Source: Oryzisolibacter propanilivorax
GTDB taxonomy: Bacteria > Pseudomonadota > Gammaproteobacteria > Burkholderiales > Burkholderiaceae_C
Assembly: GCF_900103645.1 (NCBI RefSeq)
Contig: NZ_FNHP01000006.1
Location: 234,077-298,076, forward strand
DNA: 64,000 nucleotides
Direction: 5' to 3'
In this document: positions 1-6,482 of the stretch, in pieces
Position numbering within the stretch: the first letter of the stretch is position 1
How the letters are laid out: the number at the start of each line of letters is the position of its first letter
Made by a program: the position numbers and the translations under genes
Notes under the pieces: generated by a model
What the model saw: only the letters and a program-made list of their open reading frames with translations
What the model was told of the DNA's origin: nothing
The model's database searches: none

Positions 1-179
1 AGCGTCTTGCCGTGCAGGCGTGATTCGAAGGTGTAGGTCTTGCGCCCTGTCGGTGTCGCGCGAACGGCCAGGGCGGGCGCGTCGGTGTCCCACAGGAAGG
101 CCTGGGACTTGCCCGGCGGGCAGGCGAAGGCTTCAACGCGGGCGGCGGTCAGTCTGGCGCGGCTGGGCACTGTGGGCAT
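1..179 (-). CDS. Tyrosine site-specific integrase, N-terminal part only (gene runs off the left edge)
   Basis: The first 59 codons are visible, beginning MPTVPSRARLTAARVEAF and ending LHGKT at the window edge. The segment with GKSQAFLWDTDAP followed by LAVRATPTGRKTYTFES resembles the N-terminal arm-binding region of phage/island tyrosine integrases; the catalytic domain lies outside the window. The gene reads away from a tRNA-Lys 3' fragment 150 bp behind its start, the usual arrangement for an integrase next to its attachment site. The start chosen is the ATG at 177-179; three iterons lie immediately upstream. The family call rests on the N-terminus alone, so the catalytic R-H-R-Y residues could not be checked. 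Confidence 0.72.
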   Translation of the reverse strand, partial: MPTVPSRARLTAARVEAFACPPGKSQAFLWDTDAPALAVRATPTGRKTYTFESRLHGKT

Positions 180-186
180 GGCGGCT

Positions 187-219
187 TGTAGGCAGGTTGT
201 AGGCAATCTGTAGGCAGAT
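187..219. repeat. Three direct iterons TGTAGGCA at exact 11-bp spacing
   Basis: TGTAGGCA occurs at 187-194, 198-205 and 209-216, one helical turn apart, directly upstream of the integrase start codon and between it and the tRNA-derived attachment site. The position and phasing fit integrase arm-type sites or excisionase sites that may also cover the integrase promoter. The repeats are seen directly; the binding role is inferred. Confidence 0.6.
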
Positions 220-332
220 TTGCCAAAAACAGGCGAATCCCAATCAACGCCTGCACCCTGTCAAAATCGCATAAGTTGTTGATTTGCATAGATTATAGCT
301 ACGCCAATCAACATCACCAAACACCCACTAGG

Positions 333-382
333 CCGGACTCTTAATCCGTTGGTCGAAGGTTCGAATCCCTCAGAGCCCACCA
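333..382 (+). other. 3' fragment of tRNA-Lys(CTT), attachment-site duplicate
   Basis: The sequence runs from the anticodon arm (stem bases with loop CTCTTAA, anticodon CTT) through variable and T arms to the acceptor strand AGAGCCC, discriminator A and encoded CCA at 380-382. No D-arm or 5' acceptor strand (expected GGGCTCT) lies upstream, so this is not a functional tRNA gene but the portion usually duplicated when an element integrates into a tRNA 3' end. The T-stem has one A-C mismatch (357/369). An intact tRNA-Lys(CTT) would be expected beyond the left edge, at the other end of the element. Confidence 0.8.
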
Positions 383-392
383 ACCCAGTTCA

Positions 393-425
393 CCCGCTAC
401 CGCCAGCCGGCCGTAGCGGGTTTTT
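393..425 (+). terminator. Rho-independent terminator of the original tRNA-Lys gene
   Basis: A perfect 8-bp stem CCCGCTAC/GTAGCGGG (393-400 with 413-420) is followed by TTTTT. It lies 10 bp after the CCA end and was probably the terminator of the tRNA gene before the element inserted. Confidence 0.75.
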
Positions 426-440
426 CGTTGCTGCGTGCGC

Positions 441-468
441 AAAAAGAAAAACCGGCATGCAGCCGGTT
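441..468 (-). terminator. Terminator of the RRM protein gene
   Basis: The stem AACCGGC/GCCGGTT (450-456 with 462-468) is followed on the minus strand by a T-rich run (441-450). It lies about 80 bp past the stop of the RNA-binding protein gene. Confidence 0.65.
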
Positions 469-551
469 CTTGCGGAAAGCTTGGCGCTTGGCCCGCTGCT
501 GCGGCCACCCGTCACCGGGGGCCACAGACGTGCAAGCTGCCGGGCAATCGA

Positions 552-851
552 TCAGTAGCGACCGCCGCGGTAGCCGCCGCGATCGGCGCCGCCGGAGCGC
601 GCTTCCATCGGGCGTGCGACGTTGACCGTGAGCGCGCGGCCGTCCAGCGGCTGCCCATTCAGGCCATCGATGGCCTTCTGAGCTTCTGCATCGCTGGCCA
701 TCTCGATAAAGCCGAAGCCCTTTGAGCGGCCGGTGTCGCGTTCCATCATCACCTTGGCAGAGTTGACGGTGCCGTATTGGGAAAACTGTTCCAGCAGCGC
801 TTCATCGCGCACGGAGTAAGCCAGGTTGCCTACGTAGAGTCGGTTGTTCAT
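552..851 (-). CDS. RRM-domain RNA-binding protein (cold-inducible type)
   Basis: A 99-residue protein made of a single RNA recognition motif plus a short Gly/Arg/Tyr tail. RNP2 is LYVGNL near residue 5 and RNP1 is KGFGFIEM near residue 45, both with the aromatic residues that stack on RNA bases. The tail (GGADRGGYRGGRY) is typical of small bacterial RRM proteins related to cyanobacterial Rbp and plant GRP proteins. Many family members are cold- or stress-induced; no direct sign of that is visible here. The gene is alone, ends before a terminator at 441-468 and starts at the ATG at 849-851 without an obvious Shine-Dalgarno site. Confidence 0.9.
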   Translation of the reverse strand: MNNRLYVGNLAYSVRDEALLEQFSQYGTVNSAKVMMERDTGRSKGFGFIEMASDAEAQKAIDGLNGQPLDGRALTVNVARPMEARSGGADRGGYRGGRY

Positions 852-941
852 GTGTCGGAATTTCGTAAAAAAAGCTGACCGGGTGCAAGAGTGAACCCGG
901 CATGGTCTTGAGGCAAGGGACCCGCGAGGGAGGAAAAAGCC

Positions 942-1205
942 TCAGCGGCGCCGACGCGCGCCCGGCGGGCCGGTGCGTGTACGGTTTTCGATGTGGCGGA
1001 AAGTAATGCGACCCTTGGTCAGGTCGTAGGGCGACATCTCCAGGGTAACCAAGTCACCTGCCAGGATGCGGATGCGGAACTTGCGCATCTTGCCGCCGGT
1101 ATAGGCCACGAGTGCGTGGCCGTTGTCCAGCGTCACACGGTAGCGGGCGTCGGGCAGGACTTCATCGACCTTGCCCTGCATTTCGATTAATTCTTCTTTG
1201 GCCAC
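942..1205 (-). CDS. infA: Translation initiation factor IF-1
   Basis: An 87-residue S1/OB-fold protein that binds the ribosomal A-site region during initiation. The IF-1 core is clear: [19 protein letters not shown], then [14 protein letters not shown] and the C-terminal [12 protein letters not shown]. The protein ends in an extra basic tail (GARRRR), longer than the 72-residue Escherichia coli IF-1, as in the second infA copy common in Betaproteobacteria. The start is GTG at 1203-1205, supported by AAGGAG a few bases upstream on the minus strand; a later in-frame ATG would cut off the conserved N-terminus. A small conserved ORF lies 35 bp upstream on the same strand. Confidence 0.93.
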   Translation of the reverse strand: MAKEELIEMQGKVDEVLPDARYRVTLDNGHALVAYTGGKMRKFRIRILAGDLVTLEMSPYDLTKGRITFRHIENRTRTGPPGARRRR

Positions 1206-1240
1206 GGATCTCCTTCGTGAGTGGTGGAAAGAAAGGCCTT

Positions 1241-1459
1241 TCAGCCCAGCTGGCCATGCAGCACCAGGCTGCGGCCCTGCGCCAGGGCGTACTGAACCGC
1301 CTGCGCATCGCAGGCAAAGCGCGGCAGAAACCGGAAAATCCGGTCGTGCACGCCGCGGCGGATGGAAACCGAAGCAGCAAATAAGCCGCCATCGGAGGAA
1401 CAGGTAAGCGGAGTGACCACATAGGGGCCAATACGCTCGATGTTGGATAGGTCTGACAT
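1241..1459 (-). CDS. Small conserved hypothetical protein (72 aa)
   Basis: A 72-residue soluble protein beginning [15 protein letters not shown] and ending HGQLG, with no signal peptide or membrane segment. I recognise its general look ([15 protein letters not shown] and a [10 protein letters not shown] segment) as a small protein recurring in Comamonadaceae, but know no function. It lies 35 bp upstream of infA on the same strand, so the two are probably co-transcribed. Coding character is supported by ordinary amino-acid composition and by the absence of a better ORF in the region. Confidence 0.6.
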   Translation of the reverse strand: MSDLSNIERIGPYVVTPLTCSSDGGLFAASVSIRRGVHDRIFRFLPRFACDAQAVQYALAQGRSLVLHGQLG

Positions 1460-2124
1460 TGCAAGCCCGGCGGCACGTACCGCACAGGCAGCGCACCGGG
1501 AAATGAAGGGAAGAGTCCCTGCGACGCCAAGCGCTGGAGGGGCCGGGCGGACCTTGGACTTGAAGGTGCGGATCCGCGGTGGGCTCGCCGTAGAGTCTGG
1601 GAATGTCAGCCGGCAGACTTGGGAGGAACGCGCGGTAGGTTAACCGGTAGGCTGTCAAACAAGCGCTGCCTTGAAGCGAGCAAACAGGCAGCGCAGCCGA
1701 GCATTATATTTCTATTTTATAAATTTTTTTATTTTTATTCGAGCAACGCATATTTCTGGCTGCTCCAGCGGGAGCCCGGCCATCGCCAGCACGACAGCAG
1801 CGTCACGGGGATGCAAGTGGCAGGATCTGCGCGAAGCAGCAGAGGCGAAAGAAGGTATGGGTATGCAGGGCAAGTGACCGCGCTGACTGGACGCCGGCAT
1901 GCAGGCCTGCATGAGGCTGGGCGGGAGGAATTTCATCAGACTGCCCTGCATTGCGGCGGCGCCACGACGTGTGGAAGCTGGATCGCCGCGCCGCTACCGC
2001 CGGGGTTCAATACGCCATAGCCAATACCTACCCTTGGGGCGAAGTCCCGCTCTGCATCATCCGCACGGCGCGCACCGAGTCCGATCGGCTGCGAACTGCC
2101 GCGCCCGTTCCAGGGGTCGGCAGC
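1460..2124. other. 665-bp stretch without a recognised gene, with an AT-rich island
   Basis: No convincing ORF on either strand. The notable feature is a strongly AT-rich island at about 1702-1740 (runs of A and T in otherwise very GC-rich DNA). Its minus strand carries TATAAT (1703-1708), which could be the -10 of a promoter for the small ORF and infA, giving a leader of about 235 nt. No good -35 hexamer is seen at the right distance; the A-tracts could act as an UP element. The rest (1760-2124) shows nothing I can assign. Confidence 0.4.
1703..1708 (-). promoter_or_regulatory. Possible -10 element for the infA transcript
   Basis: Reads TATAAT on the minus strand, at the edge of an A/T-rich tract. 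There is no matching -35, so this is a candidate only. Confidence 0.3.
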
Positions 2125-3420
2125 TCAGCCTGGCGTGCTGTGGACCATCGGTCCCTCGCAGCCGGTGCCGCCGTCCGTGCGCGGGCGCCACAGTCCCGGT
2201 GCGATGCGCCAGGCCAGCACGCCATAGCCGGCACACCACAGCGCCGCGCTGGCTGCCAGCGCCGCGGCGCCCCAGCCGTTCCACCCGGCCAGCGCGCGCA
2301 GCAGCGTCGCTGCCAGCACCAGTGCCGCGCCCAGCGGCACCCACGGCCCCGGGTCGGGCAGCAGCCCGGCGTGCGCGCGCCCGGCGATGGCGATGACGAT
2401 GAACACCCCCAGCCCCACCGCCCCCGCGCCCAGCAGGTGCCAGCCGGCGCCGGCACCCGGCAGCGCGCCCAGCTGCGCCAGGCCGAGCGCGCCCCAGCCC
2501 AGCGCCATGCAGGCATACATTGCGTACAGCAGCAGCGGAAAGCGCCGGCGCCACAGCGCCGGGCCGACGTGCCAGTCGCCCATCAGGTGCAGCACAGCCG
2601 CGGCGGCGGCCAGCTGCAGCCAGCCGGCCAGGGCACTGCCCGGGCGCACGAAATGCGCCAGCGTCGCCAGGCCGATGCACAGCGTCGCCAGGTGACGCTT
2701 CGGCGGGCGCGCCAGATACGGCGCCGCGCCGGGCGTGACCTGCTCGATGGCGCGGTTGACCATGCGCATCGAGATGCGGCTGGCTGCCACCACGATCAGC
2801 AGCATCAGCACGCCCAGCGTGGCATGCAGCCAGCGCAGGCCGGGCGCGCCGGCCAGCGCGTCGGCATAGAAGCCCGCCGCCGTGCCGGCCAGCGCCAGCA
2901 GTGCCCAGCCAAACGACTGGTGCGCGCGCCCGGCGGCCGAGAGCAGCGGCCGCGCCAGCGCCGCCGCCGTGGCCAACGGCAGCGCCACCTGCGCCGCCCC
3001 GGCCAGCCACAGCGCCGGCGTGCCCGCCCAGCCCGAGGCCCAGAAGCCCGCGCGGGCCAGCAGCCACAGCAGCACCAGCGCGCGCAGCTGGGCGCGCGTG
3101 GCGCCGGGCTGGCCGGTGAACTCGGGCAGCGCGGTGAGCGCAAAGCCGGCCACGCCGGCCATGGCGAAGCCGAATACCAGCTCGTGCACGTGCCAGACCA
3201 CCGCCCCGCCGGCCACGCGCGGCGGCGGCGCGCCGGCGCCCAGCACCAGGCCCCACAGGCCTAGCAGGCCGAGCGCCGACAGCAGGGCCAGCAGGAAGAA
3301 CGGGCGCATGCCGCACATCCACACGGGGTGGGCGGCGCGCAAGGGGTTGAGGGAGGAGATCACTTCAAAAACAGGAGCTGCAGACCATTGATTCACGCGG
3401 GCTTCAAGGGGTTTTGGCAT
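2125..3420 (-). CDS. nnrS: NnrS family heme/copper-containing membrane protein
   Basis: A 431-residue polytopic inner-membrane protein. The family mark GMRPFFLL near residue 37 and the following helices with conserved His (WHVHELVFGFAMAGVAGF) match NnrS, a heme- and copper-containing protein that protects against nitric oxide stress and is found in denitrifiers, usually under NO-responsive Crp/Fnr regulators. About 12 hydrophobic segments follow. The start is uncertain: the first 20 codons (MPKPLEARVNQWSAAPVFEV) are encoded by a copy of the dispersed repeat, and no Shine-Dalgarno is visible; a GTG at codon 20 is an alternative. A Crp/Fnr gene lies 5 kb away in the same neighbourhood. Confidence 0.88.
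   Translation of the reverse strand: MPKPLEARVNQWSAAPVFEVISSLNPLRAAHPVWMCGMRPFFLLALLSALGLLGLWGLVLGAGAPPPRVAGGAVVWHVHELVFGFAMAGVAGFALTALPEFTGQPGATRAQLRALVLLWLLARAGFWASGWAGTPALWLAGAAQVALPLATAAALARPLLSAAGRAHQSFGWALLALAGTAAGFYADALAGAPGLRWLHATLGVLMLLIVVAASRISMRMVNRAIEQVTPGAAPYLARPPKRHLATLCIGLATLAHFVRPGSALAGWLQLAAAAAVLHLMGDWHVGPALWRRRFPLLLYAMYACMALGWGALGLAQLGALPGAGAGWHLLGAGAVGLGVFIVIAIAGRAHAGLLPDPGPWVPLGAALVLAATLLRALAGWNGWGAAALAASAALWCAGYGVLAWRIAPGLWRPRTDGGTGCEGPMVHSTPG
3366..3418 (-). repeat. Dispersed double-hairpin repeat, copy A (forms the nnrS 5' end)
   Basis: On the minus strand it reads GCCAAAACCCCTTGAAGCC, then TGGTCTGCAGCTCCTG, matching the window-wide repeat. It overlaps the first codons of nnrS. 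Confidence 0.6.
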
Positions 3421-3453
3421 TCAAGACGGTGCAACCGGGCAACCCGCTGGCCT

Positions 3454-3518
3454 TTACTATGGAAAAAGGAGCTGCAAGCCATTTATTCATATGGGCTGCC
3501 GGCCGATTTGATGCAAAA
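3454..3518 (-). repeat. Dispersed double-hairpin repeat, copy B
   Basis: Minus strand: TTTTGCATCAAATCGGCC, CAGCCCATATG, then ATGGCTTGCAGCTCC and CATAGTAA. A full-length copy 35 bp from copy A, so nnrS has two in tandem at its 5' side. Confidence 0.7.
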
Positions 3519-3574
3519 AACCCGTGCCGGACCAGCGTATCCACGCGGGCGCGGCGCCGACACGCATCCCGCAT

Positions 3575-3712
3575 CCCCACCCTCTCCCCTCCAGGGGGCA
3601 AGGGAGTTGCAGCGCCGCAGGGGCTGTCGATCGGTGCGCGCGGGCAAGCCAAACCCCAGGCCCGGCCGGGCGCGCCCCCTCTGCCGCGTGCGGGAGAGGG
3701 CCAGGGTGAGGG
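3575..3712. repeat. CCCTCTCC / GGGAGAGGG inverted repeat element
   Basis: The left arm (3575-3605) contains CCCCACCCTCTCCCCTCC and the right arm (3691-3712) contains GGGAGAGGGCCAGGGTGAGG, an inverted pair. This CCCTCACCC/CCCTCTCCC type is a recurrent intergenic repeat in Proteobacteria. It fills the 331-bp gap between nnrS and the ABC operon together with repeat copy B; I see no gene there. Confidence 0.55.
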
Positions 3713-3751
3713 TAGACGGCCTGCGCAGGTGTCCGTCCGGGCAGCGGCGCG

Positions 3752-4630
3752 TCAGCATTCATCCGCCATGCCGGCCGGCGTGGCCGCGCTGGCCGGGGCC
3801 GCCAGCCAGGCGCCCGCCACCTGCGCGGGCGGACGGGATCGGTCTTCCGCCTGCCCCTGCCCTGCCTCCAGCCGCGGCAGCCCGAACGCGGCGCGCACGG
3901 CGGGGTGCTGCTGCAGCTCGGCGGCGCAGTGGTGTACCAGCGCCTCGCCGCGGGTGCGCGCCGCGCCGGGTGGGGCGTAGCGCGCGACGATGCGCCCGGG
4001 CGCGGCGGCCAGCACCAGCACCTCGTCGGCCAGGCGCACGGCCTCCATCAGGTCGTGGGTGATGAGCAGCACCGCCATGCCGGTGTCGGCCTGGCGCGCC
4101 AGCAGCAGCCGGTGCAGCTGGCCGCGCAGGCCCACGTCGAGGGCCGAGAACGGCTCGTCCATCAGCAGCAGCGCCGGCTGCAGCACCAGCGCGCGCGCCA
4201 GCGCGGCGCGGCTTTGCATGCCGCCGGACAGCTCCGCCGGGTACTGCGCCAGGGCCTCGGCCGGCAGCTCCAGCTGCAGCGCCGCCGCGCGGGCGCGGGC
4301 GTGGCGCTCGGCTTTTCCCACGCCGCGCGCCTTCAGGCCCAGGGCGATGTTGTCCAGCGTGGACATCCAGGGCAGCAGGCGTGGCTGCTGGAACATCACC
4401 GCCGCCGGCGCGAAAGGCTGCTCGATGCGGCCCTGCTGCGGCGCCAGCAGGCCGGCGCACAGGTGCAGCAGCGTGGTCTTGCCGCAGCCCGACGGGCCGA
4501 TCAGCGCCACCACGCGGCCGGCGGGCACCTCCAGGTCGATGGGCTGCAGCACCTCGGTCGGGCCATAGGCGTGGCGCAGGCCGCGCACGCGCAGGGTGTC
4601 GGGGCTGGGGCGATCGGCGTCAGTCGGCAT
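3752..4630 (-). CDS. NitT/TauT-type ABC transporter ATP-binding protein
   Basis: A 292-residue ATPase of the SsuB/TauB/NrtD class that powers import through the adjacent permease. Walker A GPSGCGKTT is at residues 45-53, the Q-loop at about 81, the signature LSGGM at 134-138 and Walker B LLLMDEP ending at 160, followed by D-loop and the switch His (ITHD). The C-terminus is extended and Pro/Ala-rich compared with SsuB (about 250 residues). It is the last gene of the operon TonB receptor - binding protein - permease - ATPase and starts 9 bp after the permease stop. The substrate is not evident from the sequence. Confidence 0.9.
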   Translation of the reverse strand: MPTDADRPSPDTLRVRGLRHAYGPTEVLQPIDLEVPAGRVVALIGPSGCGKTTLLHLCAGLLAPQQGRIEQPFAPAAVMFQQPRLLPWMSTLDNIALGLKARGVGKAERHARARAAALQLELPAEALAQYPAELSGGMQSRAALARALVLQPALLLMDEPFSALDVGLRGQLHRLLLARQADTGMAVLLITHDLMEAVRLADEVLVLAAAPGRIVARYAPPGAARTRGEALVHHCAAELQQHPAVRAAFGLPRLEAGQGQAEDRSRPPAQVAGAWLAAPASAATPAGMADEC

Positions 4631-4639
4631 GGCAGGGTT

Positions 4640-5449
4640 TCATCCGTGCGCCGGCGTGCCAGCGCCGGCCTGGCGCCAGCGCTCCAGCTCGCGCTTGACG
4701 GGTTCCAGCAGCGCATATTCCAGCACCAGCAGACTGCCGACCACGGCGCCGATCCAGGCCAGCGACGCGGCGGTGTCCAGGTGCGCGCGCGTCACCGCCA
4801 GCGCCGCGCCCACGCCGTCGCTGGTGGCCAGCAGCTCGGCCATGACGGCCACCTTCCACGACGAGCCCAGGGCGGTGATCCACGCCGGGAACAGGTAGGC
4901 CGCGACGTGCGGCAGGTACAGGTCGAGCAGCCGCATGCGCCACGGCAGGCGGTAGGCGCGCGCCATGTCCTTCAGGTGATGGTCCAGCGTGCGCGTGCCC
5001 TGCAGCGCGCCGATGAACACCACCGGCAGGCAGGCGACGAACACCGTGAAAACGGGCGTGCCGTCGCCCGCGCCGAACCAGAGCATGGCCAGCACCAGCC
5101 AGGCAATCGGCGGCATGCCCAGCAGCAGCGTGACCCAGGGGCGCGCCATCATCGCCGCGGTCATCGACAGCCCGGCCAGCAATCCCAGCGCGCTGCCGAC
5201 GCTGACCGCCAGCGCCAAGCCGGCCAGCGCGCGGCGCGCGGTGGTAGCCAGTTCGGTCCAGGCGCTGCCGGCCGCGATCAGGCCGCGCAGCGTGGCCAGG
5301 GTGTCCAGCGGCGTGGGCAGGATCAGCGGGCCGTAGAGGCCCGCGCCCAGCTCCCACAGCGCGACGAACAGCAGCAGGCTGGCGGCCGCGCCCCAGCCGC
5401 TCCAGACATAGGCCGGCAGGCCGCGCAGCCATCGCGCCAGCAGCTTCAT
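4640..5449 (-). CDS. NitT/TauT-type ABC transporter permease
   Basis: A 269-residue inner-membrane permease of the SsuC/TauC/NrtB class. About six hydrophobic segments are visible, and the cytoplasmic EAA-like loop falls around residues 150-180 (HHLKDMARAYRLPWRM), the coupling site for the ATPase. The start is the ATG at 5447-5449, overlapping the stop of the binding-protein gene (ATGA), so translation is coupled. It works with the neighbouring binding protein and ATPase; the presence of a TonB receptor in the operon implies a substrate too large or too scarce for porins. Confidence 0.9.
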   Translation of the reverse strand: MKLLARWLRGLPAYVWSGWGAAASLLLFVALWELGAGLYGPLILPTPLDTLATLRGLIAAGSAWTELATTARRALAGLALAVSVGSALGLLAGLSMTAAMMARPWVTLLLGMPPIAWLVLAMLWFGAGDGTPVFTVFVACLPVVFIGALQGTRTLDHHLKDMARAYRLPWRMRLLDLYLPHVAAYLFPAWITALGSSWKVAVMAELLATSDGVGAALAVTRAHLDTAASLAWIGAVVGSLLVLEYALLEPVKRELERWRQAGAGTPAHG

Positions 5450-6480
5450 GCGGCGCCGGCGTAGTAGAACGCCGCGTCCGGCAGGCGCCCGCCAACCAGC
5501 GCCGCATCGCGCGCCAGCAGCTGCTGGAAAAAGAATTCCAGCTCGGGCCGGGCGGCCTGCGCCGGCACGGCCTCCAGGTGGCTGGCGCCGATGGCGCCGG
5601 CCACGGCGTCCGGCGTCAGCTGGCCGATGCGCGCGGCCACCATGCGCCCGCACTCCTGCGGGTGCGCGCGGCACCAGGCCAGCGACGCGGCATGCGCCTG
5701 TTGCACGGCGGCCAGCACGTCGGCACGTGCGCGCACCGTGCCCACGGCGGCGATACCGGCCTGCGGGATGCGCGGCGCGCGCTGGAACACCCGGCCCCAC
5801 TCCTGCTGCAGGTCGGCCCCACGGTGCAGCTGCGGCGCCACCAGGCTCACCGGCAGCGTCTGCGCACGCTGCAGCGCCATGGAGATCGCCGGCTCGCCCA
5901 GCAGCGCATGGTCGACGCGGCGCGTCAGCAGCAGCTGCAGCGCCTCCATCGGCGTGGGCACGTAGCGCACGCGCAGGTCGCGGCGCACGTCCAGGCCCTG
6001 CTTGGCGGCCAGCAGCTGCAGCAGCAGGTCGGGCATGTCGCCCCGGAACGGCACCGCCACCTCCTGGCCGCGGTAGTCGGCCAGGGTGGTGCGCCCGGCG
6101 TCGCGCGTGACGATCCACAGCGAGCCCCAGGTGGAGATCGTCAACAGCGCCACGCCGGCGCCGCGGTTGTGCAGGTTGGCCGCGACGTTGCTCGGCATGG
6201 CCAGCACGTCGGCCTTGCCACCCAGCGCCATCACGCGCAGCTGGTCGGGGTCGCGCCAGGCAGTGAATTCGGTCTGCGCGGCGACGCCGGCCAGCGCCTG
6301 GGTCTCGGCCATGTGGATCAGCGGCGCCGAGACCAGCGCTGGCGGGCCGGACAGCACGATGCGCGGCAGCGGCGCTGCGGTGGCAGCGGCATGCGCGGGG
6401 CGCAGCGCGGGGGTGGCCAGCGCCAGGGCGCCAGCGGCGCGCAGCACGGCGCGGCGGGTGGAGGGCATGGATGCGGTCAT
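5446..6480 (-). CDS. ABC transporter periplasmic substrate-binding protein (NMT1/TauA-like)
   Basis: A 344-residue binding protein. The N-terminus MTASMPSTRRAVLRAAG has a twin-arginine-like TRRAVL motif followed by a hydrophobic stretch and cleavage-like site AHA, so export by Tat is possible. The mature part shows the class features: a GKADVLAMPS segment, DYRGQEVAVPF and an EPAISMAL region typical of ligand-binding domain 2. Its 3' end overlaps the permease start by four bases, and its start is 2 bp from the TonB receptor stop, so the genes form one unit. The ligand is unknown; iron or copper chelates are suggested only by context. Confidence 0.85.
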   Translation of the reverse strand: MTASMPSTRRAVLRAAGALALATPALRPAHAAATAAPLPRIVLSGPPALVSAPLIHMAETQALAGVAAQTEFTAWRDPDQLRVMALGGKADVLAMPSNVAANLHNRGAGVALLTISTWGSLWIVTRDAGRTTLADYRGQEVAVPFRGDMPDLLLQLLAAKQGLDVRRDLRVRYVPTPMEALQLLLTRRVDHALLGEPAISMALQRAQTLPVSLVAPQLHRGADLQQEWGRVFQRAPRIPQAGIAAVGTVRARADVLAAVQQAHAASLAWCRAHPQECGRMVAARIGQLTPDAVAGAIGASHLEAVPAQAARPELEFFFQQLLARDAALVGGRLPDAAFYYAGAA

Positions 6481-6482
6481 GG

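Noticed and set aside
333..382. Functional tRNA-Lys gene
   Set aside because: There is no 5' acceptor strand or D arm before the anticodon arm, and the T-stem has a mismatch.
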